NCBI GenBank assembly: GCA_039815465.1
Contig: JBCBZG010000009.1
Coordinates: forward strand, 59,366-123,365
Length of the DNA stretch: 64,000 nucleotides
Origin: Shimia_B sp039815465
Lineage (GTDB): Bacteria > Pseudomonadota > Alphaproteobacteria > Rhodobacterales > Rhodobacteraceae
Direction of reading: 5' to 3'
Of the stretch, positions 1 through 8,433 are shown one piece after another (the first letter of the stretch is position 1; every line of letters starts with the position of its first letter). Both the position numbers and the translations under genes were made by a program. Below the pieces are notes generated by a model. It did not search any database, was not told the origin of the DNA, and saw nothing but the letters and a program-made list of their open reading frames with translations.

Positions 1-175
1 CGCAATCCTGGACCTTGCAACACGGTTTGGCGCGACGGGCTTCACCACGGGTGTCAGCGCCGACAACCCAGCGAGCCAAGCGATGTGCACACGGCTCGGC
101 GTGGTGCGTTCCGACTACGTCTACGCCGCCGCGCTCGACCCGGTGCTGACCGGCGGCAAGAAGCTTACGAGGTAG
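1..175 (+). CDS. GNAT-type acetyltransferase, C-terminal fragment
   Basis: The reading frame is open from base 2 and ends at a TAG at 173-175, so only the last 57 residues are in the window. The fragment contains NPASQAMCTRLGV, which resembles the end of motif A/B in GNAT N-acetyltransferases (an Asn followed by a helix in which a side chain contacts CoA). The substrate cannot be inferred. It lies three bases upstream of the dioxygenase start and could be the preceding gene of the same operon. Start and full length are outside the window. Confidence 0.5.
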   Translation, partial: AILDLATRFGATGFTTGVSADNPASQAMCTRLGVVRSDYVYAAALDPVLTGGKKLTR

Positions 176-178
176 CCC

Positions 179-1162
179 ATGCCCGTCCCCGCCCCAAATC
201 TCGCCCCGCCTTTCAATACGGTTCGCCTGAGCCACGTGACGTTGAACGTGTCCGACCTAGCAGTATCGCGTGCGTTCTATACCCAAACCCTCGGGCTCCA
301 GATCACGGACGAAACGGACAGCCACGTCTACCTGCGCGCGATGGAGGAACGGGGGCACCATTGCCTTACCCTGCAGACCTCGGACAAGCCCGGAACGGTG
401 GAGGTTATGGGGTTCAAGGTCTTTTCCGAAGGCGACCTAGATCAGGCCTATGCCTATTTCTCCAAGCTCGGGCACCCGGTGGCTTGGGTGGACCGTGCGC
501 ACCAGGGCCGGACGCTTCTCACGCTCGACAATATCGGCATCCCCATCGAGTTCTATCACCAGATGGACCGCCTGCCCCCGATCCATCAAGACTACGCGCT
601 CTACCGCGGCGTCAAACCGCTGCGCATCGACCATTTCAACTGCTTTAGCCCCGATGTGGACGCCAGTGTTGCATTCTGGAACGCCATCGGGTTTCGCACG
701 ACCGAGTACACAGAGGACGAGGAGAGCGGGCGGCTTTGGGCGGCGTGGATGCAGCGCAAGGGTGGCGTGCACGATATGGCGTTCACCAATGGGCGCGGGC
801 CGCGTATGCACCACGTGGCGTTCTGGGTTCCTAACCCGCTCAACATCATCGACCTACTCGATTTGATGGCCACGACCGGCCACGTGGACAAGATCGAGCG
901 GGGCCCGGGTCGGCACGGTATCTCTAACGCGTTCTTTCTTTACATCCGCGACCCTGATGGGCACCGGATTGAGATCTACTGCTCCGATTACCAAACCGTG
1001 GACCCAGACCACGAACCGATCAAATGGGACCTCAAAGACCCGCAGCGCCAGACGCTTTGGGGCGCGCCTGCCCCGAAAAGCTGGTTCGAAGAGGGCTCCC
1101 CCTATGTTGGCGTCGACGTGGCGGAGCCCACGCTAAACGCCACTCCGATCGTGGCCCCGTGA
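179..1162 (+). CDS. hpaD: Homoprotocatechuate 2,3-dioxygenase (extradiol, VOC type)
   Basis: A 327-residue type I extradiol dioxygenase with two vicinal-oxygen-chelate halves. Expected reaction: ring cleavage of 3,4-dihydroxyphenylacetate to 5-carboxymethyl-2-hydroxymuconate semialdehyde. The metal triad is visible as His152 (in IDHFNCF), His212 (in RMHHVAF) and Glu265 (in HRIEIY). Second-sphere residues of the homoprotocatechuate enzymes also align: Asn154, His198 (GVHDMAF) and Tyr255. The C-terminal part (DPDHEPIKWDL to WFEEGSP) is close to the HpaD family, not to XylE-type catechol dioxygenases. The stop TGA overlaps the next start as ATGA, so it is translationally coupled to the decarboxylase. 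The GNAT fragment ends three bases upstream. Substrate assignment is by family resemblance plus the hpaG/hpaH neighbours. Confidence 0.85.
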   Translation: MPVPAPNLAPPFNTVRLSHVTLNVSDLAVSRAFYTQTLGLQITDETDSHVYLRAMEERGHHCLTLQTSDKPGTVEVMGFKVFSEGDLDQAYAYFSKLGHPVAWVDRAHQGRTLLTLDNIGIPIEFYHQMDRLPPIHQDYALYRGVKPLRIDHFNCFSPDVDASVAFWNAIGFRTTEYTEDEESGRLWAAWMQRKGGVHDMAFTNGRGPRMHHVAFWVPNPLNIIDLLDLMATTGHVDKIERGPGRHGISNAFFLYIRDPDGHRIEIYCSDYQTVDPDHEPIKWDLKDPQRQTLWGAPAPKSWFEEGSPYVGVDVAEPTLNATPIVAP

Positions 1163-2541
1163 TGGAGTGGGACGAATTTCAACACTGGGGTGAACGCATC
1201 AGCGCCTGGGCCGCGGATTACTACCGCACCCTGCCCGACCTGCCCGTACGCGCGCAGACCGCCCCCGGTGACATCGCTGCCCAGATCGCCGCAACACCGC
1301 CCGAGGCGGGCGAAGGCATGGAGCAGATCATCGCCGATTTCGAGCGTATCGTGATGCCCGGCATGACCCATTGGCAGCACCCGCGTTTCTTTGCCTACTT
1401 TCCCGCCAACGCCGCGCCGCCGTCTATGCTGGCGGAGTTTCTGGTGACGACCATCGCGGCGCAATGCATGCTCTGGCAGACCTCCCCCGCCTCGACGGAG
1501 CTTGAGGGCGCCATGATCGACTGGATGGCACAGGCCATGGGGCTCGATGGCATGACGGGTGTGATCCAGGACAGCGCGTCATCCGCGACCCTGTCTGCCG
1601 TGCTGACGATGCGGGAACGCGCGACCGGATACACCGGCAACCGACGCGGCCTAAACGGCCAAGGAAACTTGCGCATCTATTGCAGCGAGGAATGCCACAG
1701 CTCCATCGACCGCGCGTGCTGGGTGGCGGGCATCGGGCAAGACAACCTCGTCAAAATCGGGACTTCTGGTCCCACTTACGCCATGGATGCCGCAGCCTTG
1801 GAGACCGCAATCCTGAACGACATCGCCGCGGGCCACGTGCCTGCGGGCGTGATCGCCATCACCGGCGGCACAGGGATCGGGGCCTGCGATGACTTGGAGG
1901 CGGTGCTTGCCGTCGCGCGTCGCCACGACCTTTACACCCATCTCGATGCCGCTTGGGCGGGCTCCGCCATGATCTGCCCGGAGCTGCGCGACCCGATCTG
2001 GCACGGTGCGGACGGGTACGACTCCATCGTCTTCAACCCGCACAAGTGGCTGGGCGCGCAGTTCGATTGCTCCATCCAGTTTTTGCGTGACGCGACGCCA
2101 CAGCTCAACACGCTCAAGATCGAGCCGGAATACCTTAAGACCTCGCAAGAAGTGACCAACTACAGCGAATGGACGATCCCGCTCGGCCGCCGCTTTCGCG
2201 CGCTTAAGCTCTGGTTCCTTATCCGATCCTATGGGTTAGAAGAGCTACGCAACCGAATGAGAAACCACGTGAAATGGGCGCATGAGGCCTGTGAGTCGCT
2301 GCGCGAGGGGGGCTATGAGATCGTGACGGAACCGCAATTGTCGCTCTTCTCCTTCCGAACGGCGGGCGATGACGCGGCGCAACTGGCGCTCGTTGACCGC
2401 ATCAACGATGACGGGCGCATTTACGTGACCCAGGGCGCATTTCAGGGGCGTAAGATGATCCGGTTTCAAGTGGGCCAGTTCAATTGCACACGCGATGATG
2501 TGATGCTCGCCCCCCAGGTTATCAAGGAGTTGACGCAATGA
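1162..2541 (+). CDS. Aromatic L-amino-acid decarboxylase (PLP, group II)
   Basis: A 459-residue group II PLP decarboxylase. The PLP lysine is Lys295 in FNPHKW, the cofactor-stacking His is His179 in ECHSS, and the pyridine-binding Asp is Asp262 in HLDAAW. The mobile-loop tyrosine is kept (Tyr334 in TNYSEW); in this family Tyr favours plain decarboxylation to the amine, while Phe gives aldehyde synthases. Likely substrates are DOPA, tyrosine or phenylalanine. The ATG at 1162 overlaps the hpaD stop, and the gene's own stop overlaps the next start (ATGA), so it sits inside the hpa operon. This suggests it feeds the homoprotocatechuate pathway through an aromatic amine such as dopamine. The open frame extends upstream to 1024, but that part lies inside hpaD and the coupled ATG is preferred. 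Confidence 0.82.
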   Translation: MEWDEFQHWGERISAWAADYYRTLPDLPVRAQTAPGDIAAQIAATPPEAGEGMEQIIADFERIVMPGMTHWQHPRFFAYFPANAAPPSMLAEFLVTTIAAQCMLWQTSPASTELEGAMIDWMAQAMGLDGMTGVIQDSASSATLSAVLTMRERATGYTGNRRGLNGQGNLRIYCSEECHSSIDRACWVAGIGQDNLVKIGTSGPTYAMDAAALETAILNDIAAGHVPAGVIAITGGTGIGACDDLEAVLAVARRHDLYTHLDAAWAGSAMICPELRDPIWHGADGYDSIVFNPHKWLGAQFDCSIQFLRDATPQLNTLKIEPEYLKTSQEVTNYSEWTIPLGRRFRALKLWFLIRSYGLEELRNRMRNHVKWAHEACESLREGGYEIVTEPQLSLFSFRTAGDDAAQLALVDRINDDGRIYVTQGAFQGRKMIRFQVGQFNCTRDDVMLAPQVIKELTQ

Positions 2542-3386
2542 GGTTGGCGAGTTTCGAGGCCGACGGGGCGCAGCGCTTTGGGGCGGTGACGGAAGATGGC
2601 CTGATTGATCTTTCAAGCGATTTCAGTAATTTCCCCACACTTCTTGATGCAATACAGCAAGGCACTCTTGAAGCACTGACGAAAGCTGCACAGAGCCGCG
2701 AAGTGACCCATACGCGCGTCCGCTACCTCCCGCCGCTCCCCAATGCTCCCCGCATCCTCTGCGTCGGCGTGAATTTCCCCGACCGCAATGCGGAGTATAA
2801 GGACGGCAGCGCCCAGCCCAAACACATGAGCCTCTTCCCCCGCTTCATCAGCGGGTTTGTGGGCCATGGGGATAACCTAATCCGCCCGCCGGAAAGCCAT
2901 CAGCTCGACTACGAGGGTGAGCTAGCCATTGTCATCGGAAAGCCTGGGCGGCGCATTCCTTCGGCTCAGGCGTATAATCACATATGCGCGCTAACGCTCT
3001 GCAATGAAGGGACAATTCGGGATTGGGTGCGTCACGCAAAGTTCAATGTCACGCAGGGCAAGAACTGGGATCGGTCCGGGGCTATGGGCCCGTGGCTCGT
3101 TCCGTTTACCTCCGCCGACCAAATCGACGGCGCACAAATCACCACCCATGTGAATGGCGAGCTTCGGCAGGAGGACGCGTTGGCGAATATGATGTTCCCG
3201 GTGCGTGAACAGATCGCCTACATCTCCACCTTTATGGCGCTACAGGCGGGCGACATCATTGTGACCGGCACCCCAACCGGGGCCGGCGCGCGCCTGGATC
3301 CGCCGCAGTTCCTAAAGCCCGGTGACCAGGTAGAGGTCTGCATCGACGGCATTGGCACGCTGTCGAACGGCGTGGCCGACGAATGA
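2538..3386 (+). CDS. hpaG: Fumarylacetoacetate hydrolase family protein (HpaG-like)
   Basis: A 282-residue FAH-fold enzyme. In the homoprotocatechuate route HpaG-type proteins carry out the decarboxylation and isomerisation that turn the ring-cleavage diacid into 2-hydroxyhepta-2,4-diene-1,7-dioate. The metal-binding ExE pair is Glu126/Glu128 in YEGELAIVIG. The usual third ligand, Asp in the NDxSxRD motif, is Glu156 here (CNEGTIRDW), a variant known in one FAH subgroup. The end has the typical GDIIVTGTPTGAG loop. Start and stop both overlap neighbours by four bases (ATGA). The step assignment is inferred from the operon; FAH paralogues do several reactions, so the exact one (HpaG or another acylpyruvate-type hydrolysis) is less certain than the family. 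Confidence 0.72.
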   Translation: MRLASFEADGAQRFGAVTEDGLIDLSSDFSNFPTLLDAIQQGTLEALTKAAQSREVTHTRVRYLPPLPNAPRILCVGVNFPDRNAEYKDGSAQPKHMSLFPRFISGFVGHGDNLIRPPESHQLDYEGELAIVIGKPGRRIPSAQAYNHICALTLCNEGTIRDWVRHAKFNVTQGKNWDRSGAMGPWLVPFTSADQIDGAQITTHVNGELRQEDALANMMFPVREQIAYISTFMALQAGDIIVTGTPTGAGARLDPPQFLKPGDQVEVCIDGIGTLSNGVADE

Positions 3387-4180
3387 CACCCGAGGACCAC
3401 CGCGCCGCCGCCCAGGCACTGTTACACGCAGAGGAGACGGGCACTCAGATCGGCCTTCTTAGCCAGCTTTATCCCGGCATCGGGATGGACGACGCCTATG
3501 CCATCCAGGCGGAAATCGTGCGCGCCAAACGGGCCGCGGGGCGCCGTGTGGTGGGGTGGAAGATTGGTCTGACCTCGCGCGCGATGCAGGATGCGCTGGG
3601 GATCGACATCCCCGACAGCGGCGTTTTGCTGGACGACATGGATTTCGCCCACGGCGCGACGGTCCCTCCCGGGCGTTTTATCCAGCCACGGATTGAGGCT
3701 GAAATCGCTTTCGTGATGAAGGCCCCCGTAGACGGCGCGATGAGCCGTGATGCGTTGCTCGATGCCACGGACTATGTCTGTCCGGCTATTGAGATACTGG
3801 ACACCCGCATATTGCGCGCCGATCCGAGCACAGGCCGCACGCGCACGGTTATTGACACCATCGCCGACAACGCGGCCAATGGCGGTTTTGTGCTTGGACC
3901 GTCCCACCACGACCCGCGGGCTGTCGATCTACGCTGGGTGGGCGCCATCGTGACGCGCGACGGCGTGGTCGAGGAAACCGGCCTTGGCGCGGGGGTCCTC
4001 AACGACCCGGTCGAAAGCGTGCTATGGCTTGCCCAGCGGATGGAGAGTTACGGTCAGGTCATCCAGCCGGGCGACGTCGTTCTGTCTGGTAGCTTCGTGC
4101 GCCCCGTCGAGTGCCCGGCAGGCACGGACATCACCGCCGACTACGGCCCCTTCGGCCAGGTCTCCATCAGCTTCGGCTAG
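3383..4180 (+). CDS. hpaH: 2-oxohept-4-ene-1,7-dioate hydratase
   Basis: A 265-residue member of the hydratase/decarboxylase family (MhpD/HpaH). The order of conserved blocks matches E. coli HpaH: GWKIGLTS near residue 55, IQPRIEAEIAFV near 95-105 with the metal-binding Glu residues, ATDYV, a DTIADNAANGG block near 155, and SGSFVRPV near the end. Expected reaction: hydration of 2-oxohept-4-enedioate to 4-hydroxy-2-oxoheptanedioate, which an aldolase (HpaI, not in this window) would split to pyruvate and succinic semialdehyde. It is the last gene of the four-gene coupled operon. Its 3' end overlaps the convergent amidotransferase by 14 bases. Confidence 0.85.
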   Translation: MTPEDHRAAAQALLHAEETGTQIGLLSQLYPGIGMDDAYAIQAEIVRAKRAAGRRVVGWKIGLTSRAMQDALGIDIPDSGVLLDDMDFAHGATVPPGRFIQPRIEAEIAFVMKAPVDGAMSRDALLDATDYVCPAIEILDTRILRADPSTGRTRTVIDTIADNAANGGFVLGPSHHDPRAVDLRWVGAIVTRDGVVEETGLGAGVLNDPVESVLWLAQRMESYGQVIQPGDVVLSGSFVRPVECPAGTDITADYGPFGQVSISFG

Positions 4181-4850
4181 CGCGCTCGAAAAAGCCTGCG
4201 ATCCGCTCGGCCCACTCAGCGCGGTCGGGTTCCACTTGCAACGACGCGCGGGCGGCGGCGGAGACGTCTGGCGGTAAGTCGTGCGCATATTCATCCAATA
4301 GCGCGGCAAAGAAGTCTTGCGTCATCTCCGGATGGTATTGCGTGGTCTCGACCTGGGTGCCGATGCGATACCCCGCGATAGCGCAGCTGGGGTGACTGGC
4401 GATGGTTTCAGCCCCCTTTGGCAGCGTTAACACCTGCTCGGTGTGGGACGCATAGGCAGGCAAGACTGCCCCATCGTACTCCGCCGCGACCACGCCTTTG
4501 ACCCAGCCGCCCGGGTTGTCGCCCAAGCGCGCGCCGAGCGCTTTCGCAATGATCTGATGACCAAAGCAGGCGCCAAACATCGGCACACCAGCGTTGATCA
4601 AATCGCGCACCAGCGCCTCCAGTCGATCCATCCAGGGCTCCCCCGCCCTGGGCGAGGCTGGGCTGCCCGTGATGATCACACCGTCGAACTCCAGCGTGTC
4701 CGGAAACTCGCCATCCTTAACGGCATAAACAGGGTAGCTCCAACCTGGCCGCGCGAGGCGAATGAGGGCTGTGAATTTTTCCCCGTCCTTAGGGTGGCGC
4801 TGCGCGAAGGCGCTTTCGTCCGTGTTGGTCATCAAAATCGCGATCCGCAT
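4167..4850 (-). CDS. Class I glutamine amidotransferase-like hydrolase
   Basis: A 227-residue stand-alone class I amidotransferase domain. The triad is complete: Cys95 in the nucleophile elbow GACFGHQ, and His173 and Glu175 in YHPEM. There is no synthetase domain, so it either serves a partner enzyme or hydrolyses gamma-glutamyl amides itself. Related roles are gamma-glutamyl-GABA hydrolase (PuuD) and the AtdA2-type protein of aniline degradation. Here a glutamine-synthetase-like ligase is encoded 1.3 kb away and shares an upstream 15-bp motif, which favours a role in releasing gamma-glutamyl groups. It is divergent from the P450 and convergent with hpaH. A GMP-synthase-like protein of unrelated function is the alternative. 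Confidence 0.75.
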   Translation of the reverse strand: MRIAILMTNTDESAFAQRHPKDGEKFTALIRLARPGWSYPVYAVKDGEFPDTLEFDGVIITGSPASPRAGEPWMDRLEALVRDLINAGVPMFGACFGHQIIAKALGARLGDNPGGWVKGVVAAEYDGAVLPAYASHTEQVLTLPKGAETIASHPSCAIAGYRIGTQVETTQYHPEMTQDFFAALLDEYAHDLPPDVSAAARASLQVEPDRAEWAERIAGFFERASRS

Positions 4851-4868
4851 GGGCCCCGCCTACCCGAT

Positions 4869-4883
4869 CGATGCAAATGCAAC
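4869..4883. promoter_or_regulatory. 15-bp motif shared with the tctB promoter (site 1)
   Basis: CGATGCAAATGCAAC lies between the divergent amidotransferase and P450 genes, 19 bases before the amidotransferase start. Exactly the same 15 bases recur at 10640-10654 before tctB. The core is a tandem hexamer (ATGCAA twice). I infer a binding site for a common regulator; no matching regulator gene is obvious in this cluster. Confidence 0.5.
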
Positions 4884-4927
4884 AAGTTTTCATTGCCCGG
4901 CCCCCTGCACCGTGGCACGCTCCCCGC

Positions 4928-6184
4928 ATGACGATCTGGACCCCAACGGATGACGGCATGGCCGACCTGTCATCCCATGATGCCTTTGCGACGGGCGCCC
5001 CGCACAACACCTTTGCCCGACTCCGCCGCGAGGACCCAATGCACTGGACGGCTTACGCCGACGGGCAGGATTTCTGGTCCGTGACACGCCACGCCGACAT
5101 TTTGGAGCTCAACCTGCAGTTCAAACGCCTGAGCTCCGCCCAGGGGATCCGGATGGAGGATCAAACGCCGGAGGAATACCTGGCGCGCCGCACGTTTCAG
5201 GAGACCGATCCGCCGGAACATTCCCGCACCCGCAAAAAGGTACAGCGGGCGTTTTCGCGCGGCTCAGTGGCCATCTATGAAGCGCAGATACGGGCAATCG
5301 TCGCGGATATCCTCGACCGCGCGCTTGAGGCGCGGAGCTTTGACGCCACACAATTCATAGCCCGCGAGCTCCCCATGCGGATGCTCGGCGCGATCATGGG
5401 CACGCCTGAGGCCGATCTCCCTTGGCTCGTCGACAAGGGCGACGCGCTGATGGCCAATACGGACCCAGACTTTACGGAGTTTGTCGCCGACCAGCTCGAC
5501 ACCGATGCGTACCGCATGATGCCCTTCAACTCCCCTGCCGGGGCGGAGCTTTATGACTATGCCCGCCGCCTCATGGCTGACAAGGCCGCACGGGGCGACA
5601 CGGACGGCGTGCTCCACATGGTGTTGGAGCCTGACAAGGAGGGCCACGTGATGCCGGAGCGGGAGTTTCAGAATTTCTTTTGTCTGCTCGTCGCGGCTGG
5701 AAACGACACGACGCGCTATTCGATTGCCGCGGGTCTCCAAGCGCTGTGTCAGCAGCCCGAGCTGCTGGGGCATATGCGCGACGGGGACGTTTGGGACACG
5801 GCCCCAGACGAGATCATCCGCTGGGCTTCCCCCGCCTCCTACTTTCGCCGGACGGCGACGGAGGATTTTGAGTTTCACGGCAAGCAGGTGAAAGAGGGCG
5901 ACAAAGTGTTGCTGTGGTTCGTGTCTGGCAACCGGGATGAGGCCGCTTTCGATGACCCGTTCCGCGTAAACCTCGCCCGCAGCCCGAACCCCCATGTGAG
6001 CTTTGGCCAAGGTGGGCCGCATATGTGCCTGGGCATGTGGCTCGCGCGGCTCGAAGTGCGGGTGATGTTTCAGGAATTCGCCAAACGTGTGGCGAGGATC
6101 GAACAGACCGGGCCGCAGGCCTATGTGCGGTCAAACTTTGTGGGCGGGATCAAGTCCCTGCCGATTGAGATCACACCCGCTTAG
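4928..6184 (+). CDS. Cytochrome P450 (bacterial soluble class)
   Basis: A 418-residue soluble P450. The I-helix oxygen-activation motif is AAGNDT (about 256-261), the K-helix ExxR is EIIR (295-298), and the haem loop is FGQGGPHMCLG with Cys367 as axial ligand; the third position is Gln where many P450s have Gly or His. The sequence around the haem loop and SGNRDEAAF resembles CYP125/142-like and other bacterial hydroxylases, but the substrate cannot be told. The ATG at 4928 is preferred; an in-frame ATG at 4871 would overlap the shared 15-bp motif. No ferredoxin or reductase gene is adjacent. Placement among amine-glutamylation-type genes suggests it oxidises an aromatic or N-alkyl substrate. 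Its end overlaps the convergent ligase by four bases. Confidence 0.88.
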   Translation: MTIWTPTDDGMADLSSHDAFATGAPHNTFARLRREDPMHWTAYADGQDFWSVTRHADILELNLQFKRLSSAQGIRMEDQTPEEYLARRTFQETDPPEHSRTRKKVQRAFSRGSVAIYEAQIRAIVADILDRALEARSFDATQFIARELPMRMLGAIMGTPEADLPWLVDKGDALMANTDPDFTEFVADQLDTDAYRMMPFNSPAGAELYDYARRLMADKAARGDTDGVLHMVLEPDKEGHVMPEREFQNFFCLLVAAGNDTTRYSIAAGLQALCQQPELLGHMRDGDVWDTAPDEIIRWASPASYFRRTATEDFEFHGKQVKEGDKVLLWFVSGNRDEAAFDDPFRVNLARSPNPHVSFGQGGPHMCLGMWLARLEVRVMFQEFAKRVARIEQTGPQAYVRSNFVGGIKSLPIEITPA

Positions 6185-7455
6185 ACGAAGGGCAGGTAAA
6201 AGTCGCGCACCTCGCCTACGCTTTTTCCGTCCAGCCGCTTCGCTTCATCCCGCTTGAGGTAGAGCTGCGCATCGCAGATGCCTTCCCCCACCGCACGGCG
6301 GAGCGTGGCATCGGCGTCGAGCGCATCAAGCGCACGCCAAAGCGTTGGCGCCACGTGGCGCGTCGCCCGCACATGATCGATCCCGTCGAGGTCCTCGGCC
6401 GCAGGGCATGGCAGCGCAGCCTCCACCCCGAGACGCGCGGCGTGCAACACCGCCGCCACGGCCAGATAGGGGTTTGCCGCCCCGTCCGCGCTGCGATGTT
6501 CCAGCCGCGCCGAACGCGGGGACGCCACACTAGATCGCACGCTTACGAGCCTGTTGTCGTCGCCCCAGTTGGCCCAATATCCGGCCATAGAGGCGGGCGT
6601 GAGGCGGTCATAACTGTTGACCGTAGGGGCGAGCAGCGCGGCGAGCCCCTCGTGATGGACCAGCATCCCGGCTATGGCGTGCTGGGCAATGGAGCTGAGC
6701 GAACCATCAGGCGCAATGACATTCCCGCCCGCCTGATCGGCTAGGCTGAAGTTGATATGGAGCCCGGACCCGCCCCGGTCCGGGATAGGTTTGGCCAGGA
6801 ATGTCAGCATGAGCCCGTGCCGCGCCGCAACCTCCCGCGCCATGGTGCGAAAGAGGAACGCATCATCGCAGGCCTTGAGCGCGTCGGTAAAGCCAAGCGT
6901 CAGCTCAAACTGCCCATTGTCGAACTCGCCATTCTGGGACTCGATGGGAAGACCGCAGCGGTGCGCGTTTTCCCAGATCGCGTCCATCACTCCGCGCGGG
7001 TCGTTGAGCGTCCCGCAGCCGTAAACGAACGCGCCGGGTGTGTCGTATGGGCGCCAAACTCCGTCTGCGTCGCGCTGAAACAAGAACGCCTCAAGCTCCA
7101 GCCCCACCATGGGTGCAAGTCCGTGGGCGCCCCATGCGGCAATCGCACGTTTCAGTGCGCTGCGGGGACAGAGCTCGAACGGTGCGCCATGGACGTGTAA
7201 ATCGCCAAGCGCGATCTCGGTCCCGGCTTGCCAGCTATCCCTGCGACCCGAGTCGAGCACCAGGTCCATGTCTGGTAGCCCGTCAAACACGCCCGCCCCC
7301 GGCACCGGGATCAGGTCGCGGTCATAGGTCGTGCCGAACACGCCCCGGGCAAAGCCCACCTTTCCACCCTGCGCCAACGCGGGCGGCACGTATTTGCCCC
7401 GCGGAAGGTTCAGCAGGTCACAAAACATCGCGCGGGTGCGGATAATATCTGTCAT
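6181..7455 (-). CDS. Glutamine-synthetase-like ligase (gamma-glutamylamine synthetase type)
   Basis: A 424-residue glutamine synthetase superfamily protein with the short N-terminal beta-grasp domain and full catalytic domain seen in PuuA, IpuC and GS type III-like ligases. Visible blocks are GLELEAFLF (metal Glu), NGEFDNGQFE, GSGLHINFSL (the ammonia/glutamate-site HVH-like strand, here HIN), NSYDRLTP, and RLEHRSADGAANPYLA. Expected chemistry is ATP-dependent coupling of glutamate to an amine; the amine is unknown. It is the last gene of an apparent aldehyde dehydrogenase-tctB-tctA-tctC operon, 39 bases after tctC. With the amidotransferase and aldehyde dehydrogenase it recalls the Puu pathway without PuuB, or aniline-type activation with a P450 as the oxygenase. 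Confidence 0.78.
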   Translation of the reverse strand: MTDIIRTRAMFCDLLNLPRGKYVPPALAQGGKVGFARGVFGTTYDRDLIPVPGAGVFDGLPDMDLVLDSGRRDSWQAGTEIALGDLHVHGAPFELCPRSALKRAIAAWGAHGLAPMVGLELEAFLFQRDADGVWRPYDTPGAFVYGCGTLNDPRGVMDAIWENAHRCGLPIESQNGEFDNGQFELTLGFTDALKACDDAFLFRTMAREVAARHGLMLTFLAKPIPDRGGSGLHINFSLADQAGGNVIAPDGSLSSIAQHAIAGMLVHHEGLAALLAPTVNSYDRLTPASMAGYWANWGDDNRLVSVRSSVASPRSARLEHRSADGAANPYLAVAAVLHAARLGVEAALPCPAAEDLDGIDHVRATRHVAPTLWRALDALDADATLRRAVGEGICDAQLYLKRDEAKRLDGKSVGEVRDFYLPFV

Positions 7456-7494
7456 CTTGGTTGGGCCGGGAACACGCGCCCCCGGCCCGGTCCC

Positions 7495-8418
7495 TTAGTT
7501 CAGCATGTCGCGGAAGGCCGCAGATGTCGCGCGATCCGCCTCGATCCGCGCCAGCGACTCGTCCGTGCCTTGCCAGTAGACTGCAGCCCCCGTCTCCGCC
7601 ATGAGCGCTTGAGCGGCCTCGCTCATCATCGTCTTTTCGGCCACCGATGCGATGGTGTCGATGACCTCCTGCGGGGTGCCTTTGGTCACAAAGAGGCCAT
7701 TCCAAAGCTCCAGGGGCGCAATCCCGGCCTGTGCGGCCAGCGTTTCAACGCCGTCGAGCTTGGCAATCGGGGCCTCGCCGATATTGCCCAGCACATTGAT
7801 CTCATCGAGGCACGGTTCGATCAGCGCGAGCGTTGTGTTGATGACATCGGCATCCCCAGAGCTGAGCGTGTTGCAGTCAAGCAGATCGAACGCGCTTTCG
7901 TCCGCGAACTCAAACCCCATCTGCTGCGCGGCGACAAAGCTGACCTGCGTCGGCGTAAGACCCGCGCCAAAGTGGCCAAGCACGACGTCATTGTCCTGCG
8001 CATACGCGGCAAGCTCCGCCATGTTGCTGTAAGGCGCGTCGCCAGAAGCGGCGAGCACGAAGGGATAAGTCAGGAAGATCCCCACCGGCACAAAGCTGTC
8101 CGCCTCGATCCCGATATCGAGCAGCGGACCAACCACGGGCACGCCGATCACGAAGGACCCAACAACGGAGCCATCAGCGGGTGCCTCAAGCACTTCGAGC
8201 GCACCTGGGAACGGGCCATCGCCGCCGCCGGGGCGGTTGACGACGCTCACGGCCTGCCCGGTGGCCTCAGCCATGTCGGCGGCGATCATACGCGTTAGGA
8301 TGTCCTCGAAATCGCCGGGAGGCCACGGCACGATCATCTGCACGGGACCGGTCGGGTATTCGGCCTGTGCCATCGTGGCCGACAGCGCGAGCGCCGTTCC
8401 AAGCAATAGTTTCTTCAT
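7495..8418 (-). CDS. tctC: Tripartite tricarboxylate transporter substrate-binding protein
   Basis: A 307-residue periplasmic binding protein of the TctC/Bug family. It has a clear signal peptide (MKKLLLGTALALSATMAQA, cleaved near residue 19) and the family opening PVQMIVPWPPG. The rest has the two-lobe layout with the VVNRPGGGDG loop that contacts a substrate carboxylate in characterised members. It should capture a carboxylate in the periplasm and deliver it to the TctAB membrane part encoded just upstream (15-base gap). The ligand is unknown; the setting favours an aromatic acid or an amino-acid-derived carboxylate. A ribosome-binding site (GGGAGAG) precedes the ATG. Confidence 0.85.
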   Translation of the reverse strand: MKKLLLGTALALSATMAQAEYPTGPVQMIVPWPPGDFEDILTRMIAADMAEATGQAVSVVNRPGGGDGPFPGALEVLEAPADGSVVGSFVIGVPVVGPLLDIGIEADSFVPVGIFLTYPFVLAASGDAPYSNMAELAAYAQDNDVVLGHFGAGLTPTQVSFVAAQQMGFEFADESAFDLLDCNTLSSGDADVINTTLALIEPCLDEINVLGNIGEAPIAKLDGVETLAAQAGIAPLELWNGLFVTKGTPQEVIDTIASVAEKTMMSEAAQALMAETGAAVYWQGTDESLARIEADRATSAAFRDMLN

Positions 8419-8433
8419 CTCTTCTCTCCCTGT

